A stretch of DNA of 64,000 nucleotides from Castellaniella hirudinis_A (GCF_047468865.1 NZ_JBLGTV010000004.1:158399-222398); one strand, 5' to 3'. Shown: positions 46,135 to 55,358, numbered from the stretch's first letter. Program-made: numbers and translations. Notes: generated from the sequence alone by a model not told the origin.

Positions 46135-46746
46135 TCAGGCCCCCTTGTGCGAGGCGGCCGCGCGCTGCGCAGCCTGGCGGGCGATTTCCTCGGCCAGTTC
46201 TTCCTCGGCCGATTTACCCTTGTGGACATCGCGGGGATCGGCGCACAGGCCCTGCAGAAAGCCGATGCATTTGATCAGGTGCGACACCCCGGCGGCCAGC
46301 AGCAGGCCAAAGCCGATGGGCAGCAAGAGTTTGGCCGGCCAGCGGATCAGCCCCCCGGCATTGGAGGATTGTTCCAGGTTGTCGAAGGCATCCATGAAAA
46401 ACGGCCAGGAATGCCACATGATCAAGGCCGCCATGGGCAACAGGAAAAACACGGTGCCGATGATTTCCAGGTAGACCTGGGTGCGGCGGGAAAAGCGTGA
46501 GGCCAACACGTCCACGCGGACGTGTTCGTTTTTCAGCAGGGTATAGCCGGCGGCCAGCAAAAAGACGCCGCCAAACAGATACCACTGCAATTCGAGCCAA
46601 GCGTTGGAACTGACGTTAAAGAGCTTGCGGACGGTCGCGTTGGTCGCGCTAACCAAGACCGCAATCAGAATCAGCCAGGTCACCGCCTGACCCACGCGGC
46701 GATTGATCGAGTCGATCAGCCGCGACAGGGCGAGGAGTGCATTCAT
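46135..46746 (-). CDS. dctQ: TRAP transporter small permease (DctQ type)
   Basis: 203 residues with four hydrophobic helices: AVTWLILIAVLVSATNATVRKLF, WLELQWYLFGGVFLLAAGYTLL, VYLEIIGTVFFLLPMAALIMW and LLLPIGFGLLLAAGVSHLIK. NEHVRVDVLASRFSRRTQVYLE is a DctQ hallmark. The charged Ala/Glu-rich C-terminus is longer than usual. ATG at 46746 chosen (MNALLALSRLIDSINRR). It follows dctP after a 122-bp gap with two hairpins. Confidence 0.92.
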   Translation of the reverse strand: MNALLALSRLIDSINRRVGQAVTWLILIAVLVSATNATVRKLFNVSSNAWLELQWYLFGGVFLLAAGYTLLKNEHVRVDVLASRFSRRTQVYLEIIGTVFFLLPMAALIMWHSWPFFMDAFDNLEQSSNAGGLIRWPAKLLLPIGFGLLLAAGVSHLIKCIGFLQGLCADPRDVHKGKSAEEELAEEIARQAAQRAAASHKGA

Positions 46747-46789
46747 GGTGAGAGCCAATGAAGAAATTGAAACAGCCGGGCACGCGAGA

Positions 46790-46852
46790 GCCCCCGACAA
46801 GCGGGGGCCAGGCTAAGAACCGACGTTAGTGACGCCGGCCCATGCGGGCCGG
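46790..46852 (-). other. Two intercistronic stem-loops between dctP and dctQ
   Basis: GCCCCCG/CGGGGGC (46790-46808, loop ACAAG) and CCGGCCC/GGGCCGG (46835-46852, loop ATGC) lie just after the dctP stop. As with the second Liv system, they could lower read-through or stabilise the binding-protein message. No T-run follows. Confidence 0.5.
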
Positions 46853-46868
46853 TGGGGCGCCATGGTGT

Positions 46869-47963
46869 TTATTTATTGGATACCGTGGTGGCCATGTATT
46901 GGTCGAAGCTGCCCTCGGCAATACGGAACCAGGGGATTTCGTGATCCAGGAAGCCCTTGTAGTCTTCGTAGATTTTCTTGAAACCGGGATCCTTGGCGGA
47001 GAGTTCGCCGTAGAGTTCCTGGGAGGCCTTGTAGCACGCATCCATCACGGGCTTGGGGAAGACGCGCAGTTTTGCGCCTTCGCCGATCAGGCGCTTGAGG
47101 GCGTTGGGGTTCTCGGCGTCATAGGTGGCGATCATGACGTTGCTGGCCAGCGACGTCGCCTGATCCAGGATGGCCTGATAATGTTTCGGCAGGGCCTCGT
47201 ATTTGTCTTTGTTCACGTACAAGGACACCTGCAGCGTGCCTTCCCACCAGCCCGGGAAATAATAGAACGGGGCCACGCGGTGGAAGCCCAGTTTTTCGTC
47301 GTCGTAGGGCCCGATCCATTCGGCGGCGTCGATGGTGCCTTTTTCGAGGGAGGGATAGATATCCCCGCCCGCAATCTGCTGCGGCACCACACCGAGCTTC
47401 ATCAACACGGCGCCGGCAAACGCGGCGGTACGGAATTTAAGGCCCTGCAGGTCTTCGACGGTTTTGACTTCCTTGCGGAACCAGCCGCCCATCTGGGTGC
47501 CCGTGTAGCCGCAGGGGAAGTTGACGATATTGAATTTTGCGAACAGTTCGCGCAGCAGCTTCGTGCCGTTGCCTTTGTGCATCCAGGCGTTGTACTGGCG
47601 GGTGTTCAGGCCGAAGGGCACCGCGCCGTCAAAGCACAGGGCCGGGTCTTTGCCATAGTAGTAGTAGGACGCCGTATGGCCGCATTCGACCGTGCCGTTC
47701 TGCACGCCATCCAGCACACCCAGGGCGGGCAGCAGTTCACCCCCGGGGAAAACGCGGATCTGGAATTTACCGTCCGTGGCTTCGGACACGTATTTTGCCA
47801 GGTGTTCGCCACCCGAATAAATGGCATCGGCACTGCGGGGAAAACTGGACGCCAGGCGCCAGTTCAGGGTGGGAGATTCTTGGGCGAAGGCGGGAGCGGC
47901 CAAGGTGGTGCCGCCGGCGGCCACACCAAGGGCGGCCTTTTTTAGAAAGGAACGACGTTGCAT
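46869..47963 (-). CDS. dctP: TRAP transporter substrate-binding protein (DctP/TakP type)
   Basis: 364 residues with a twin-arginine-type signal (QRRSFLKKAALGVAAGG, cut after APAFA). The DctP-family fold follows: LNWRLASSFPRSADAIYSGGEHLAKYVSEATDG, VFPGGELLPALGVLDGVQNGTVECGHTASYYY, and the substrate Arg region LKFRTAAFAGAVLMKLGVVPQQIAGGDIYPSLEKGTIDAAEWIGPYDDEKLGFHRVAPFYYFPGWWEG (read in segments). The last segment is typical of the TakP group, which binds 2-oxo acids. First gene of dctP-dctQ-dctM. Confidence 0.93.
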   Translation of the reverse strand: MQRRSFLKKAALGVAAGGTTLAAPAFAQESPTLNWRLASSFPRSADAIYSGGEHLAKYVSEATDGKFQIRVFPGGELLPALGVLDGVQNGTVECGHTASYYYYGKDPALCFDGAVPFGLNTRQYNAWMHKGNGTKLLRELFAKFNIVNFPCGYTGTQMGGWFRKEVKTVEDLQGLKFRTAAFAGAVLMKLGVVPQQIAGGDIYPSLEKGTIDAAEWIGPYDDEKLGFHRVAPFYYFPGWWEGTLQVSLYVNKDKYEALPKHYQAILDQATSLASNVMIATYDAENPNALKRLIGEGAKLRVFPKPVMDACYKASQELYGELSAKDPGFKKIYEDYKGFLDHEIPWFRIAEGSFDQYMATTVSNK

Positions 47964-48203
47964 GAGAGAGAGCCCCTAAGAGTTGAAAAAACAACGGTTT
48001 TGTACCGTTTTGTAATTTATACGAGAGCGCGTCGATTTTGCGCCAACCGTCCTGTCAGGCACAATCGGTAAAAACACCAACGAACCGCTTTGCGCCGCGC
48101 GCAGGCATGACGCACGCCACCGGGGCAGCACACAGGGACATGGTGCCCGCAGCGCCGACACGCACTATGCGACAATGGGATCTTCCTCTCATCCTGTCCG
48201 CTT

Positions 48204-49394
48204 GTGTCCAGTTCTCCCGATCATTTCAGCCTGCGCGCCATCGCGCTGCCGGCTTTTGGGCCTTCCCTGCTATTCGGCTTCGGCGAAGGCGCCATTTTCC
48301 CCATTCTGGCGCTCAGTGCGCGCGATCTCGGCGCCAGTTCGGCCGCCGCCGGGTTCATCGTGGCCCTGGTGGGGGTGGGCTCCCTGTTGGCCAACCTGCC
48401 GGCGGCGGCCCTGGCCACCCGCTACGGCGAACGCCGCGCCATGGTGGGGGCCGCCCTGTTCAGCCTGCTGGGCCTGGCCCTGTGCCTGCTGGCGCGCAGC
48501 CCCTGGCTGCTGGGGATGGGGGTATTCATGGTCGGCCTGGCCAGCGCGGTTTTCCTGCTGGCGCGCCAGACCTACCTGGTCGAAGCCGTGCCGCTGCACA
48601 TGCGCGCCCGGGCCATGTCCACCCTGGGCGGCACGATGCGCATCGGCATGTTCGCCGGGCCGTTCGCCAGCGCGGGCGTCATCCACCTGACGGGCCTGTC
48701 CGGGGCCTATTGGGTGTCGGCGCTGGCCATGCTGGGTGCGGGCCTGGTCTCCCTATCGGTCCCCGACCTGGTTCCCAAGGCCAGCGCCGACAAAGCGGCA
48801 ATCCCTAAAATCAGCATGCTATCCATGGCCCGCATGCACGCGCCCGTCCTGCTGACGCTGGGCATCGGCACGGCGCTGGTGGCGGCCCTGCGGGCCTGCC
48901 GACAGATCGTCATTCCCCTGTGGGCCGACCACATCGGCCTGGATCCCGCCACCACCGCCACCATCTACGGCCTGATGGGGGCCGTGGACATGCTGCTGTT
49001 CTACCCGGCCGGACGCGTCATGGATCTTTACGGCCGCCTGTGGGTGGCCCTGCCCTGCATGCTGATCATGAGCTGCTGCATGATGGCCATCCCGCTCACC
49101 GGAGGCTGGATCAGCCTGCTGCTGGTCTGCATGATTCTGGGCATTGGCAATGGGATCGGATCCGGCATCGTCATGACCATCGGCGCCGACGCCTCGCCGG
49201 CGGCGGGGCGCACGGTATTTCTGGGGATCTGGCGCCAGATCACCGATATCGGCGGCAGCGGCGGGCCGCTGCTGATTTCCGGGCTGACGGCGGCGGCCTC
49301 TCTGGCCACGGGCATCGCGACAGTGGGCAGCCTGGGCCTGCTGGCCGCCTGGATATTCTGGCGCTGGCTGCCGCGCGGGCGGCCCCGGGCCTGA
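48204..49394 (+). CDS. Major facilitator superfamily transporter
   Basis: 396 residues, 12 predicted transmembrane helices, typical of a mid-size MFS carrier. The loop 2-3 signature reads NLPAAALATRYGERRAMVGAA, and the repeat in the second half reads YPAGRVMDLYGRLWVALP. The start is a GTG (GTG TCC AGT TCT). The substrate cannot be predicted. It is divergent from dctP, with 240 bp between the starts, and is followed by three 68-bp tandem repeats. Confidence 0.88.
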   Translation: MSSSPDHFSLRAIALPAFGPSLLFGFGEGAIFPILALSARDLGASSAAAGFIVALVGVGSLLANLPAAALATRYGERRAMVGAALFSLLGLALCLLARSPWLLGMGVFMVGLASAVFLLARQTYLVEAVPLHMRARAMSTLGGTMRIGMFAGPFASAGVIHLTGLSGAYWVSALAMLGAGLVSLSVPDLVPKASADKAAIPKISMLSMARMHAPVLLTLGIGTALVAALRACRQIVIPLWADHIGLDPATTATIYGLMGAVDMLLFYPAGRVMDLYGRLWVALPCMLIMSCCMMAIPLTGGWISLLLVCMILGIGNGIGSGIVMTIGADASPAAGRTVFLGIWRQITDIGGSGGPLLISGLTAAASLATGIATVGSLGLLAAWIFWRWLPRGRPRA

Positions 49395-49395
49395 T

Positions 49396-49576
49396 CCCCC
49401 ACGGCGCGCCTTGCAAGGCGCGCCGATTCGACCGGCACAGGGCTGTCTCAAGCCGTGGCAGCTCCCCCACGGCGCGCCTTGCAAGGCGCGCCGATTCGAC
49501 CGGCACAGGGCTGTCTCAAGCCGCGGCAGCTCCCCCACGGCGCGCCTTGCAAGGCGCGCCGATTCGACCGGCACAG
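49396..49576. repeat. 68-bp tandem repeat (about 2.6 copies) with TTGCAA-centred palindrome
   Basis: Units begin at 49396, 49464 and 49532, exactly 68 bp apart; units 1 and 2 are almost identical (one T/C change near the end). Each contains a perfect 22-bp palindrome centred on TTGCAA (49403-49424, 49471-49492, 49539-49560), followed by GATTCG. The last unit is cut short and joined to the hairpin at 49572. They fill the gap between the MFS and HD-GYP genes, which converge. There are no unique spacers, so it is not a CRISPR. Confidence 0.9.
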
Positions 49577-49601
49577 GATAGTCCGCAGGGACTATCCTGT
49601 G
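49572..49601. terminator. Hairpin ending the repeat array, after the HD-GYP gene
   Basis: A perfect 13-bp stem (CACAGGATAGTCC / GGACTATCCTGTG) with a GCAG loop, 8 bp beyond the HD-GYP stop. It is nearly the same as the hairpin at 39056-39086 and is likewise next to TTGCAA palindromes. It lacks a T-run, so termination is uncertain. Confidence 0.5.
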
Positions 49602-49608
49602 TCCGGTC

Positions 49609-50805
49609 TCATCCCACAATAGAAGGGACTGGGAGGCCGGACTGGGCCCAATCTACGGGGGAGCGCACCGGCAGCACGCCGCTGCCGCAGTGGGGGTCGG
49701 ACAGGTCGACCCGCCGCTCGGGGATGGCATGCGCCCAGCGGATGGAATAGAACACCTTCACAACGGGCTGTTCGGGCAGGTCGGGGTTTTGGGCCACCAC
49801 CAGACCCAGTTCGCTATTGATCAGGCTGATGATGGAGCCCACCGGATAACGCCCCATGGCCCGCACAAAGGCACCCAGCACATCGGGATCGAATTGGCCC
49901 TCGGACTGCATCATCTTGTACAGCGCGAAGGCGGGATCCCAACCCTTGCGATACGGCTGGCTGGAGGTCATCTCGTCGTAATAATTGCAGATGGCCGCCA
50001 TGCGCGACAGCAGGCCGATCTGCTTGCCCGCCAAGCCATCCGGGAACCCCTTGCCATCCATGCGCTCATGGTGATGCAGACAGACCTCGACGACCTCCGG
50101 CGGAATGGAGGGATCGGCCCGCAGCACGGTCGCCCCGGCGGTGGGATGCAGTTTCTGGATTTCCTGGGGAGGCTGGACGCGGCTGACCTTGGTGGTATCG
50201 ACGGGATCGCGGACCTTGCCGATGTCGTGCAGCAGGCCGGCCATCCCGGCCATGCGCACATGGGTCTCGGACAAGCGCATGGCGCGCGCCAACGACGTCA
50301 TCAAGGCCGCCACGGCCACCGAATGGGCATACAGGTATTGGTCGGCTTTTTTCAAGCGGGACAGGCTGGTGAGCGCGTCGGGGTGGCCGTCGATGGAATC
50401 GGACATCTCCTGCACCAGGCCCTGCAGCTGGCCCAGGTCGATGCGCCCGCCCAGGTCGACCTCGCCAAAAAGCTGTTGCACCTGGTCGCGGGATTCTTCG
50501 ATGATCTCGCGGGCATCGTCGAAGGCCTGTTTTTCGGCTTCGACGGGGCTGACCACCCCGGCGGCGGCCGGCTGCGCGGCCGAAGCCCGGACTTCCTGGA
50601 TCACGCCCCCATCGTCTTCGACATCCAGGCCCCGGCCCGTGTCGATCAATACCCATTCGAGCTTGGAATCGCGCAGCTTGCGCAGCTTGCGCTCATTGGA
50701 AATCAAAAAACGCGAGCGCCAGAAGCCATGGTCGAGGAATGTCCCACTCAGGTTCTGAACATACATGCCGACACGCAGTTGAGCAATCGGAAGCTTTTTG
50801 ATCAT
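49609..50805 (-). CDS. HD-GYP domain protein with N-terminal DUF3391
   Basis: 398 residues. An N-terminal DUF3391 region (about 1-120; KLPIAQLRVGMYVQNLSGTFLDHGFW) is followed by an HD-GYP domain (about 150-310): YAHSVAVAALMTSLARAMRL, GLLHDIGKVRDP, HPTAGATVL and HHHERMDGKGFPDGL. HD-GYP proteins hydrolyse c-di-GMP. Here the GYP triplet reads GFP, a common conservative change. ATG at 50805. Together with the EAL protein at 41660 it is the second c-di-GMP gene of the window. Confidence 0.92.
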   Translation of the reverse strand: MIKKLPIAQLRVGMYVQNLSGTFLDHGFWRSRFLISNERKLRKLRDSKLEWVLIDTGRGLDVEDDGGVIQEVRASAAQPAAAGVVSPVEAEKQAFDDAREIIEESRDQVQQLFGEVDLGGRIDLGQLQGLVQEMSDSIDGHPDALTSLSRLKKADQYLYAHSVAVAALMTSLARAMRLSETHVRMAGMAGLLHDIGKVRDPVDTTKVSRVQPPQEIQKLHPTAGATVLRADPSIPPEVVEVCLHHHERMDGKGFPDGLAGKQIGLLSRMAAICNYYDEMTSSQPYRKGWDPAFALYKMMQSEGQFDPDVLGAFVRAMGRYPVGSIISLINSELGLVVAQNPDLPEQPVVKVFYSIRWAHAIPERRVDLSDPHCGSGVLPVRSPVDWAQSGLPVPSIVG

Positions 50806-50833
50806 GGCCAACGAGAAAAGAGTACAAGGGGGC

Positions 50834-51445
50834 TTAGATTGTATTGAAAGCCCGCTCGACTTGCCCATTAGGGGAGTCCATGCCTTCCCAGCGGGGGCCG
50901 GGCGCGTGGATATCGAATAAATCCAGCACCCGGATCACGGTATGGTCGATCATCTCGTCCAGGCTGGCGGGCCGCATGTAGAACGCAGGCAGGGGCGGAA
51001 AAATCACCCCCCCCATCTCGGTGACGGCCGTCATGTTGCGCAAGTGCGCCAGATTGAAGGGGGTCTCGCGCACCATCAGCACCAGCCGGCGGCGTTCTTT
51101 CAGGGTGACATCGGCGGCGCGGGTGATGAGGTTGTCGGACAGCCCATGCGCCACGGCCGCCAGCGTGCGCATGGAGCACGGCACCACCACCATGCCCATG
51201 GTGGCAAAACCGCCGCTGGCCAGCGTGGCCCCGACGTCGCGCGGGCTATAGACATGATCCGCCAGCGCGTGGACATCCCGGCGGCCCAGGCCCAGTTCGT
51301 GGCGGATGTTGAGCACCCCGGTGGGCGACACCACCAGGTGGGTTTCCACCCCCTGGGCGCGGGCCAGCGCCAGCAGGCGGATGGCGTATTGCGCCCCCGT
51401 GGCCCCGCTGATGCCCACCGCCAGCCGACGCGGCGGCTGGGACAT
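50834..51445 (-). CDS. ubiX: Flavin prenyltransferase UbiX
   Basis: 203 residues. Attaches dimethylallyl phosphate to FMN to make prenylated FMN, the cofactor of UbiD decarboxylases (ubiquinone pathway or aromatic acid metabolism). FMN-binding GISGATGAQYAIRLL is at residues 11-25, then VVPCSMRTLAAVAHGLSDNLITRAADVTLKERRRLVLMVRETPFN (in segments) and PPLPAFYMRPASLDEMIDHT. The ATG overlaps the grxD stop by one base (TAATG). Confidence 0.95.
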   Translation of the reverse strand: MSQPPRRLAVGISGATGAQYAIRLLALARAQGVETHLVVSPTGVLNIRHELGLGRRDVHALADHVYSPRDVGATLASGGFATMGMVVVPCSMRTLAAVAHGLSDNLITRAADVTLKERRRLVLMVRETPFNLAHLRNMTAVTEMGGVIFPPLPAFYMRPASLDEMIDHTVIRVLDLFDIHAPGPRWEGMDSPNGQVERAFNTI

Positions 51446-51786
51446 TATTCGATGGCCCCGGCGTCCTTCAGCAAGGGGGCGAGTTCGCCGCTGGCGTGCA
51501 GTTCGTTCATGATGTCGGTGCCGCCGACGAATTCGCCCTTGACGTACAGTTGGGGGATGGTGGGCCAACTGGCGTAGTCCTTGATGCCTTGGCGGACTTC
51601 GGCGTCTTCCAGGACATTGACGGTAACCAGCTTGGTGACGCCGACTTCCTTCAGGACCTGGATGGCGCGCGCGGAAAACCCGCATTGCGGAAACTGCGCC
51701 GTGCCTTTCATGAACAGGACGACGGGGTGGCCGGTGACGGTTTCGCGGATGAAATTGTGGACTTCGGATTGCACTGCTTCGCTCAT
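51445..51786 (-). CDS. grxD: Monothiol glutaredoxin Grx4
   Basis: 113 residues. Monothiol CGFS motif in GTAQFPQCGFSARAIQVL, with WPTIPQLYVKGEFVGGTDIMNE for glutathione binding. Such proteins bind a glutathione-ligated [2Fe-2S] cluster and act in iron-sulfur trafficking. I took the internal ATG at 51786 (MSEAVQSEV); an ATG five codons upstream (51801) is also possible. Coupled to ubiX downstream. Confidence 0.95.
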   Translation of the reverse strand: MSEAVQSEVHNFIRETVTGHPVVLFMKGTAQFPQCGFSARAIQVLKEVGVTKLVTVNVLEDAEVRQGIKDYASWPTIPQLYVKGEFVGGTDIMNELHASGELAPLLKDAGAIE

Positions 51787-51804
51787 GGTGGGTCTCTTCA
51801 AGGG

Positions 51805-52626
51805 TTAGGCCGGCCAGCGGCCCCAGGTAATGCGCTCGATGCCGGCCAGATCCCGCAGGCTGGCCACCGCATCAAAGCCTGTTTGCTGGAACAAGCCGCG
51901 CACCAGGGCGGCCTGATCCCAGCCGTGCTCGACGCACAAGGCCCCGCCCGGCACCAGATGGCCGGGGGCGCCCCGCACGATACAGCGCAAGGCATCCAGG
52001 CCATCGGCGCCGTCGGTCAGGGCCAGGGCGGGTTCGAACCGCACATCGCCCTGCCCCAAGTGGGGGTCTTGCGCATCGATATAGGGCGGATTGGACGCAA
52101 TCAGATGATAACGTCTGGAACCCAACTGACTATCGTACCAATTTCCTTGGGAAAACAATAGCTTTGCCCCTAGACGGCGTGCGTTCATTTGCGCCACGGC
52201 CAGCGCGTCCGGGCTGACATCCGTCGCCCGTACCTGGGCATCGGGGCGCTCCAAGGCGATGGAAACCGCCACCGCGCCGCTGCCCGTGCCCAGATCCAGC
52301 ACCCGGGGACTGTCCACGGCCGCGATCGACTGCAAAGCGCATTCCACCAGGCATTCGGTCTCGGGCCGGGGGATCAGCACGGCGGGCGTCACCTGGAAAT
52401 CGTGCCCCCAGAATTCCCGCCGCCCCAGAATGTAGGCCATGGGCTCACCCGCCACGCGCCGGGCTTCCAGCGCCTGGTACGCGGCCAGGGCGTCCGGGGA
52501 AACCGGATCCTGGTCATGCGCGATCAGCCAGGCGCGCGACACCCCCAGCACCTGCCCCCACAGCAAGTGGGATTCCAGACGCGGCAGGGGACTGGCGGCC
52601 AGGCTGGCGCGCAAGGTGGTGCGCAT
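51805..52626 (-). CDS. prmC: Release factor glutamine methyltransferase PrmC
   Basis: 273 residues. Methylates the Gln of the GGQ motif in release factors using S-adenosylmethionine. Motif I reads RVLDLGTGSGAVAVSIALERPDA; the catalytic NPPY is in LIASNPPYIDAQDPHL. It lies 6 bp downstream of prfA, which encodes its substrate, the usual prfA-prmC operon. Confidence 0.95.
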   Translation of the reverse strand: MRTTLRASLAASPLPRLESHLLWGQVLGVSRAWLIAHDQDPVSPDALAAYQALEARRVAGEPMAYILGRREFWGHDFQVTPAVLIPRPETECLVECALQSIAAVDSPRVLDLGTGSGAVAVSIALERPDAQVRATDVSPDALAVAQMNARRLGAKLLFSQGNWYDSQLGSRRYHLIASNPPYIDAQDPHLGQGDVRFEPALALTDGADGLDALRCIVRGAPGHLVPGGALCVEHGWDQAALVRGLFQQTGFDAVASLRDLAGIERITWGRWPA

Positions 52627-52632
52627 GGCGAC

Positions 52633-53712
52633 TCAGTCCAGCGCCAGGGCGGCCAATTGTTCCGCCTGGTGCTCGGCCAGCAAAGCCTGGGTGACTTCGT
52701 CCAGATCGCCATCCATGATCTGCGCCAATTTATACAGGGTCAGGTTGATCCGGTGATCCGTCATCCGCCCCTGGGGAAAATTATAGGTGCGTATGCGCTC
52801 GGACCGATCCCCCGACCCCACCAGGCTCTTGCGCTGGGCGGCTTCGCGGTCGTGTGCTTCCTGCTGCTGGCGGTCTTTCAGGCGGGCGGCCAGCACCTGC
52901 AGCGCCTTGTCCTTGTTGCGGTGCTGAGAGCGGTCATCCTGGCATTCCACTACCAAGCCCGTGGGCAGGTGCGTGATGCGCACGGCGGAATCGGTCTTGT
53001 TGATATGCTGGCCCCCGGCCCCGCTAGCCCGAAAGGTGTCGATGCGCAGATCGTTGGCGTTGATCTGGATATCCCCTTGGGCATCGGCCTCGGGCATCAC
53101 CGCCACCGTGCAGGCCGACGTATGCACCCGCCCCTGGGATTCGGTTTCCGGCACGCGCTGCACCCGGTGCGCGCCGGATTCGAACTTCAGCCGGCCATAG
53201 ACGCCATCACCCTCGATGTGCGCAATGACTTCCTTGTAGCCGCCCAACTCGGCCGGGCTCTCGGAGATGAGCGCCACACGCCAGCCTCGGGCCTCGGCAT
53301 AACGGGCGTACATGCGCAGCAAATCCCCCGCGAACAGCGCGCTTTCGTCCCCCCCCGTGCCTGCGCGGATTTCCAGGAAAACACTGCGGTCATCGTCCGG
53401 ATCCTTGGGCAACAACAGGATCTGCAGATCGGCCTCCAACTGCTGGATGCGGTCGTCCGCCCCGTCCAATTCTTCCTGGGCCAGGGCTTTCATGTCGGGA
53501 TCGGACAACAGCTCGCGGGCGGTTTCCCGGTCTGCGCTGGCGCGTTCCCAGGCGGCGAACACAGCCACCACGGGTTCGAGTTCGGCCCGTTCGCGGGTCA
53601 GTTTACGGAAGCGGTTCATATCGCCGGCGCTGTCGGGCTCGGCCAACAGGGCATCAATTTCCGCCAGACGGTGACTAAGCTGCTCCAGGCGGCTGCGCAT
53701 CGAACTTTTCAT
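52633..53712 (-). CDS. prfA: Peptide chain release factor 1
   Basis: 359 residues. Recognises UAA and UAG and releases the finished peptide. The codon-recognition motif is near RVPETESQGRVHTS, the catalytic GGQ in RASGAGGQHINKTDSAVRITHLPTG, and the N-terminal helical domain is normal. The GTGGDESALFAGDL stretch is typical of RF1. Start MKSSMRSRLEQL; the fifth codon ATG is an alternative. Confidence 0.97.
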   Translation of the reverse strand: MKSSMRSRLEQLSHRLAEIDALLAEPDSAGDMNRFRKLTRERAELEPVVAVFAAWERASADRETARELLSDPDMKALAQEELDGADDRIQQLEADLQILLLPKDPDDDRSVFLEIRAGTGGDESALFAGDLLRMYARYAEARGWRVALISESPAELGGYKEVIAHIEGDGVYGRLKFESGAHRVQRVPETESQGRVHTSACTVAVMPEADAQGDIQINANDLRIDTFRASGAGGQHINKTDSAVRITHLPTGLVVECQDDRSQHRNKDKALQVLAARLKDRQQQEAHDREAAQRKSLVGSGDRSERIRTYNFPQGRMTDHRINLTLYKLAQIMDGDLDEVTQALLAEHQAEQLAALALD

Positions 53713-53881
53713 GGTGTGAATCTGGTGAGGACGTGCAGGCGAGTAAAGTCGGCCAGCACAAGATTAAATAGGTCGGGGGCGGCGCGGACAGGAGGGATTC
53801 GGGATGGCCCGACAGCGGCCGACGGAGACAGAATGGCAGGCCGACGCCGGGCGGCGGCCAGCGCGGCGCAAGGGAACGCCG

Positions 53882-55159
53882 CTAATGGCGGCGGGCGCCC
53901 GCCTGCGGCAACAGCCGCGGCAGCAGGGCCATCAACTGATCGCGTTCGGAGCCTTCGCTGCGGTTGAGCGCCGACAGCGGCCCATGCATGTATTTATGCG
54001 TCAAACTGTAGGCTAGGTATTCCAGGACCTCCTGCGGGTCGTCCCCGCGCGCGAGCAGGCGGCGGGCGCGGTCGAGTTCGGCCAGGCGCAGGGCGTCGGC
54101 GGACTGCTGGTAATCAATGATGGCCGGCACGATAGCGCGGTTGGACAGCCAGTGCATGAAGTGCTGGACGCGGGCCTCGATGATGGCCTCGGCCTGCACG
54201 ACCGCGGCGCGGCGGGCATCCGTGCCCGACTGCACCATGCGCCCCAGGTCGTCCACGGTGTACAGGTAGACATCCGCCAAGCGGGCGATTTCGGGCTCGA
54301 TATCGCGCGGGACGGCCAAATCAACCATCACCATGGGCCGGTGGCGACGCAGGCGCGCAGCCCTTTCCACCATCCCCAGGCCAAGGATGGGCAAGGATGA
54401 GGCCGTACAGGAGACCACGACGTCGTATTCGGCCAAGTGGTCGGGCAAGGCCGCCAGCTTCAGGGTGCTGGCATCGAACTGCGTGGCCAGCAACTGGGCG
54501 CGTTCCAGCGTGCGGTTGGCCACCGCCATCTGGCGGGGCTGCACGGCGGCAAAGTGGGTGGCGCACAGTTGGATCATTTCGCCCGCGCCGATGAACAGCA
54601 CGTTGGCGTTGGACAAATCGCCCAGCACCCGCTGCGCCAGGCGCACGGCCGCCGCCGCCATGGACACCGACTGCGCCCCAATGGCGGTTTGCGACCGGAC
54701 TTCCTTGGCCACGGAAAACGTGCGCTGAAACAGCTGGTGCAGCAAGGTGCCCAAGGTGCCGGCCTGTTCGGCCGCCCGCACGGCGTTTTTCATCTGGCCC
54801 AGGATCTGGGCCTCGCCCAGCACCATGGAATCCAGCCCGCTGGCCACCCGGAACGCATGGCGCACGGCATCGTTGCGCTGGTATTGATAGAGGTGCGGCA
54901 CCAGCTGGTTGGTTTCCAGACGGTTGAAATCCGCCAGCCAGGCGGGGATTTGCTCGCCCACGCCAGGATCGGCGGCGCAATAGATCTCGGTGCGGTTGCA
55001 GGTGGACAGAATTGCCGCCTCGCGCACGGACGCGCCGAACGCGGTGCGCAGCGCCGACAGGGCGGGCTTCAGGAGATCGACCGGAAACGACACGCGTTCG
55101 CGCACGGAAACGGGCGCGGACACATGATTCAGACCGAAGGTGAGGACATCGACGGACAT
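53882..55159 (-). CDS. hemA: Glutamyl-tRNA reductase
   Basis: 425 residues. Reduces glutamyl-tRNA to glutamate 1-semialdehyde, the first step of tetrapyrrole synthesis. The nucleophilic Cys is in AILSTCNRTEIYCA, the tRNA/substrate region in GLDSMVLGEAQILGQMKNAVR, and the NADPH domain in VLFIGAGEMIQLCATHF. ATG at 55159 (MSVDVLTFGLNHVSAPVSVRE). It heads the hemA-prfA-prmC run; 169 bp separate it from prfA. Confidence 0.96.
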   Translation of the reverse strand: MSVDVLTFGLNHVSAPVSVRERVSFPVDLLKPALSALRTAFGASVREAAILSTCNRTEIYCAADPGVGEQIPAWLADFNRLETNQLVPHLYQYQRNDAVRHAFRVASGLDSMVLGEAQILGQMKNAVRAAEQAGTLGTLLHQLFQRTFSVAKEVRSQTAIGAQSVSMAAAAVRLAQRVLGDLSNANVLFIGAGEMIQLCATHFAAVQPRQMAVANRTLERAQLLATQFDASTLKLAALPDHLAEYDVVVSCTASSLPILGLGMVERAARLRRHRPMVMVDLAVPRDIEPEIARLADVYLYTVDDLGRMVQSGTDARRAAVVQAEAIIEARVQHFMHWLSNRAIVPAIIDYQQSADALRLAELDRARRLLARGDDPQEVLEYLAYSLTHKYMHGPLSALNRSEGSERDQLMALLPRLLPQAGARRH

Positions 55160-55277
55160 GCCGCAGAAAACTTCTGATAAGGAGATACCCGTATTATAGG
55201 GCGTCAGCCAAGTCTTGGGCCATTTTTTAGCCCGCTTGCTGCACAGGATCAAAAAATCGTGTAATATTCGTCGTCTT

Positions 55278-55353
<76 letters not shown>

Positions 55354-55358
55354 TTCGC

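Noticed and set aside
49396..49601. CRISPR array
   Set aside because: Repeats are direct 68-bp tandem units with no variable spacers between them, and there are no cas genes nearby.
50045..50060. Inactive HD-GYP because the motif reads GFP
   Set aside because: Tyr to Phe is a mild change and all metal-binding His/Asp motifs are present, so inactivity cannot be claimed.
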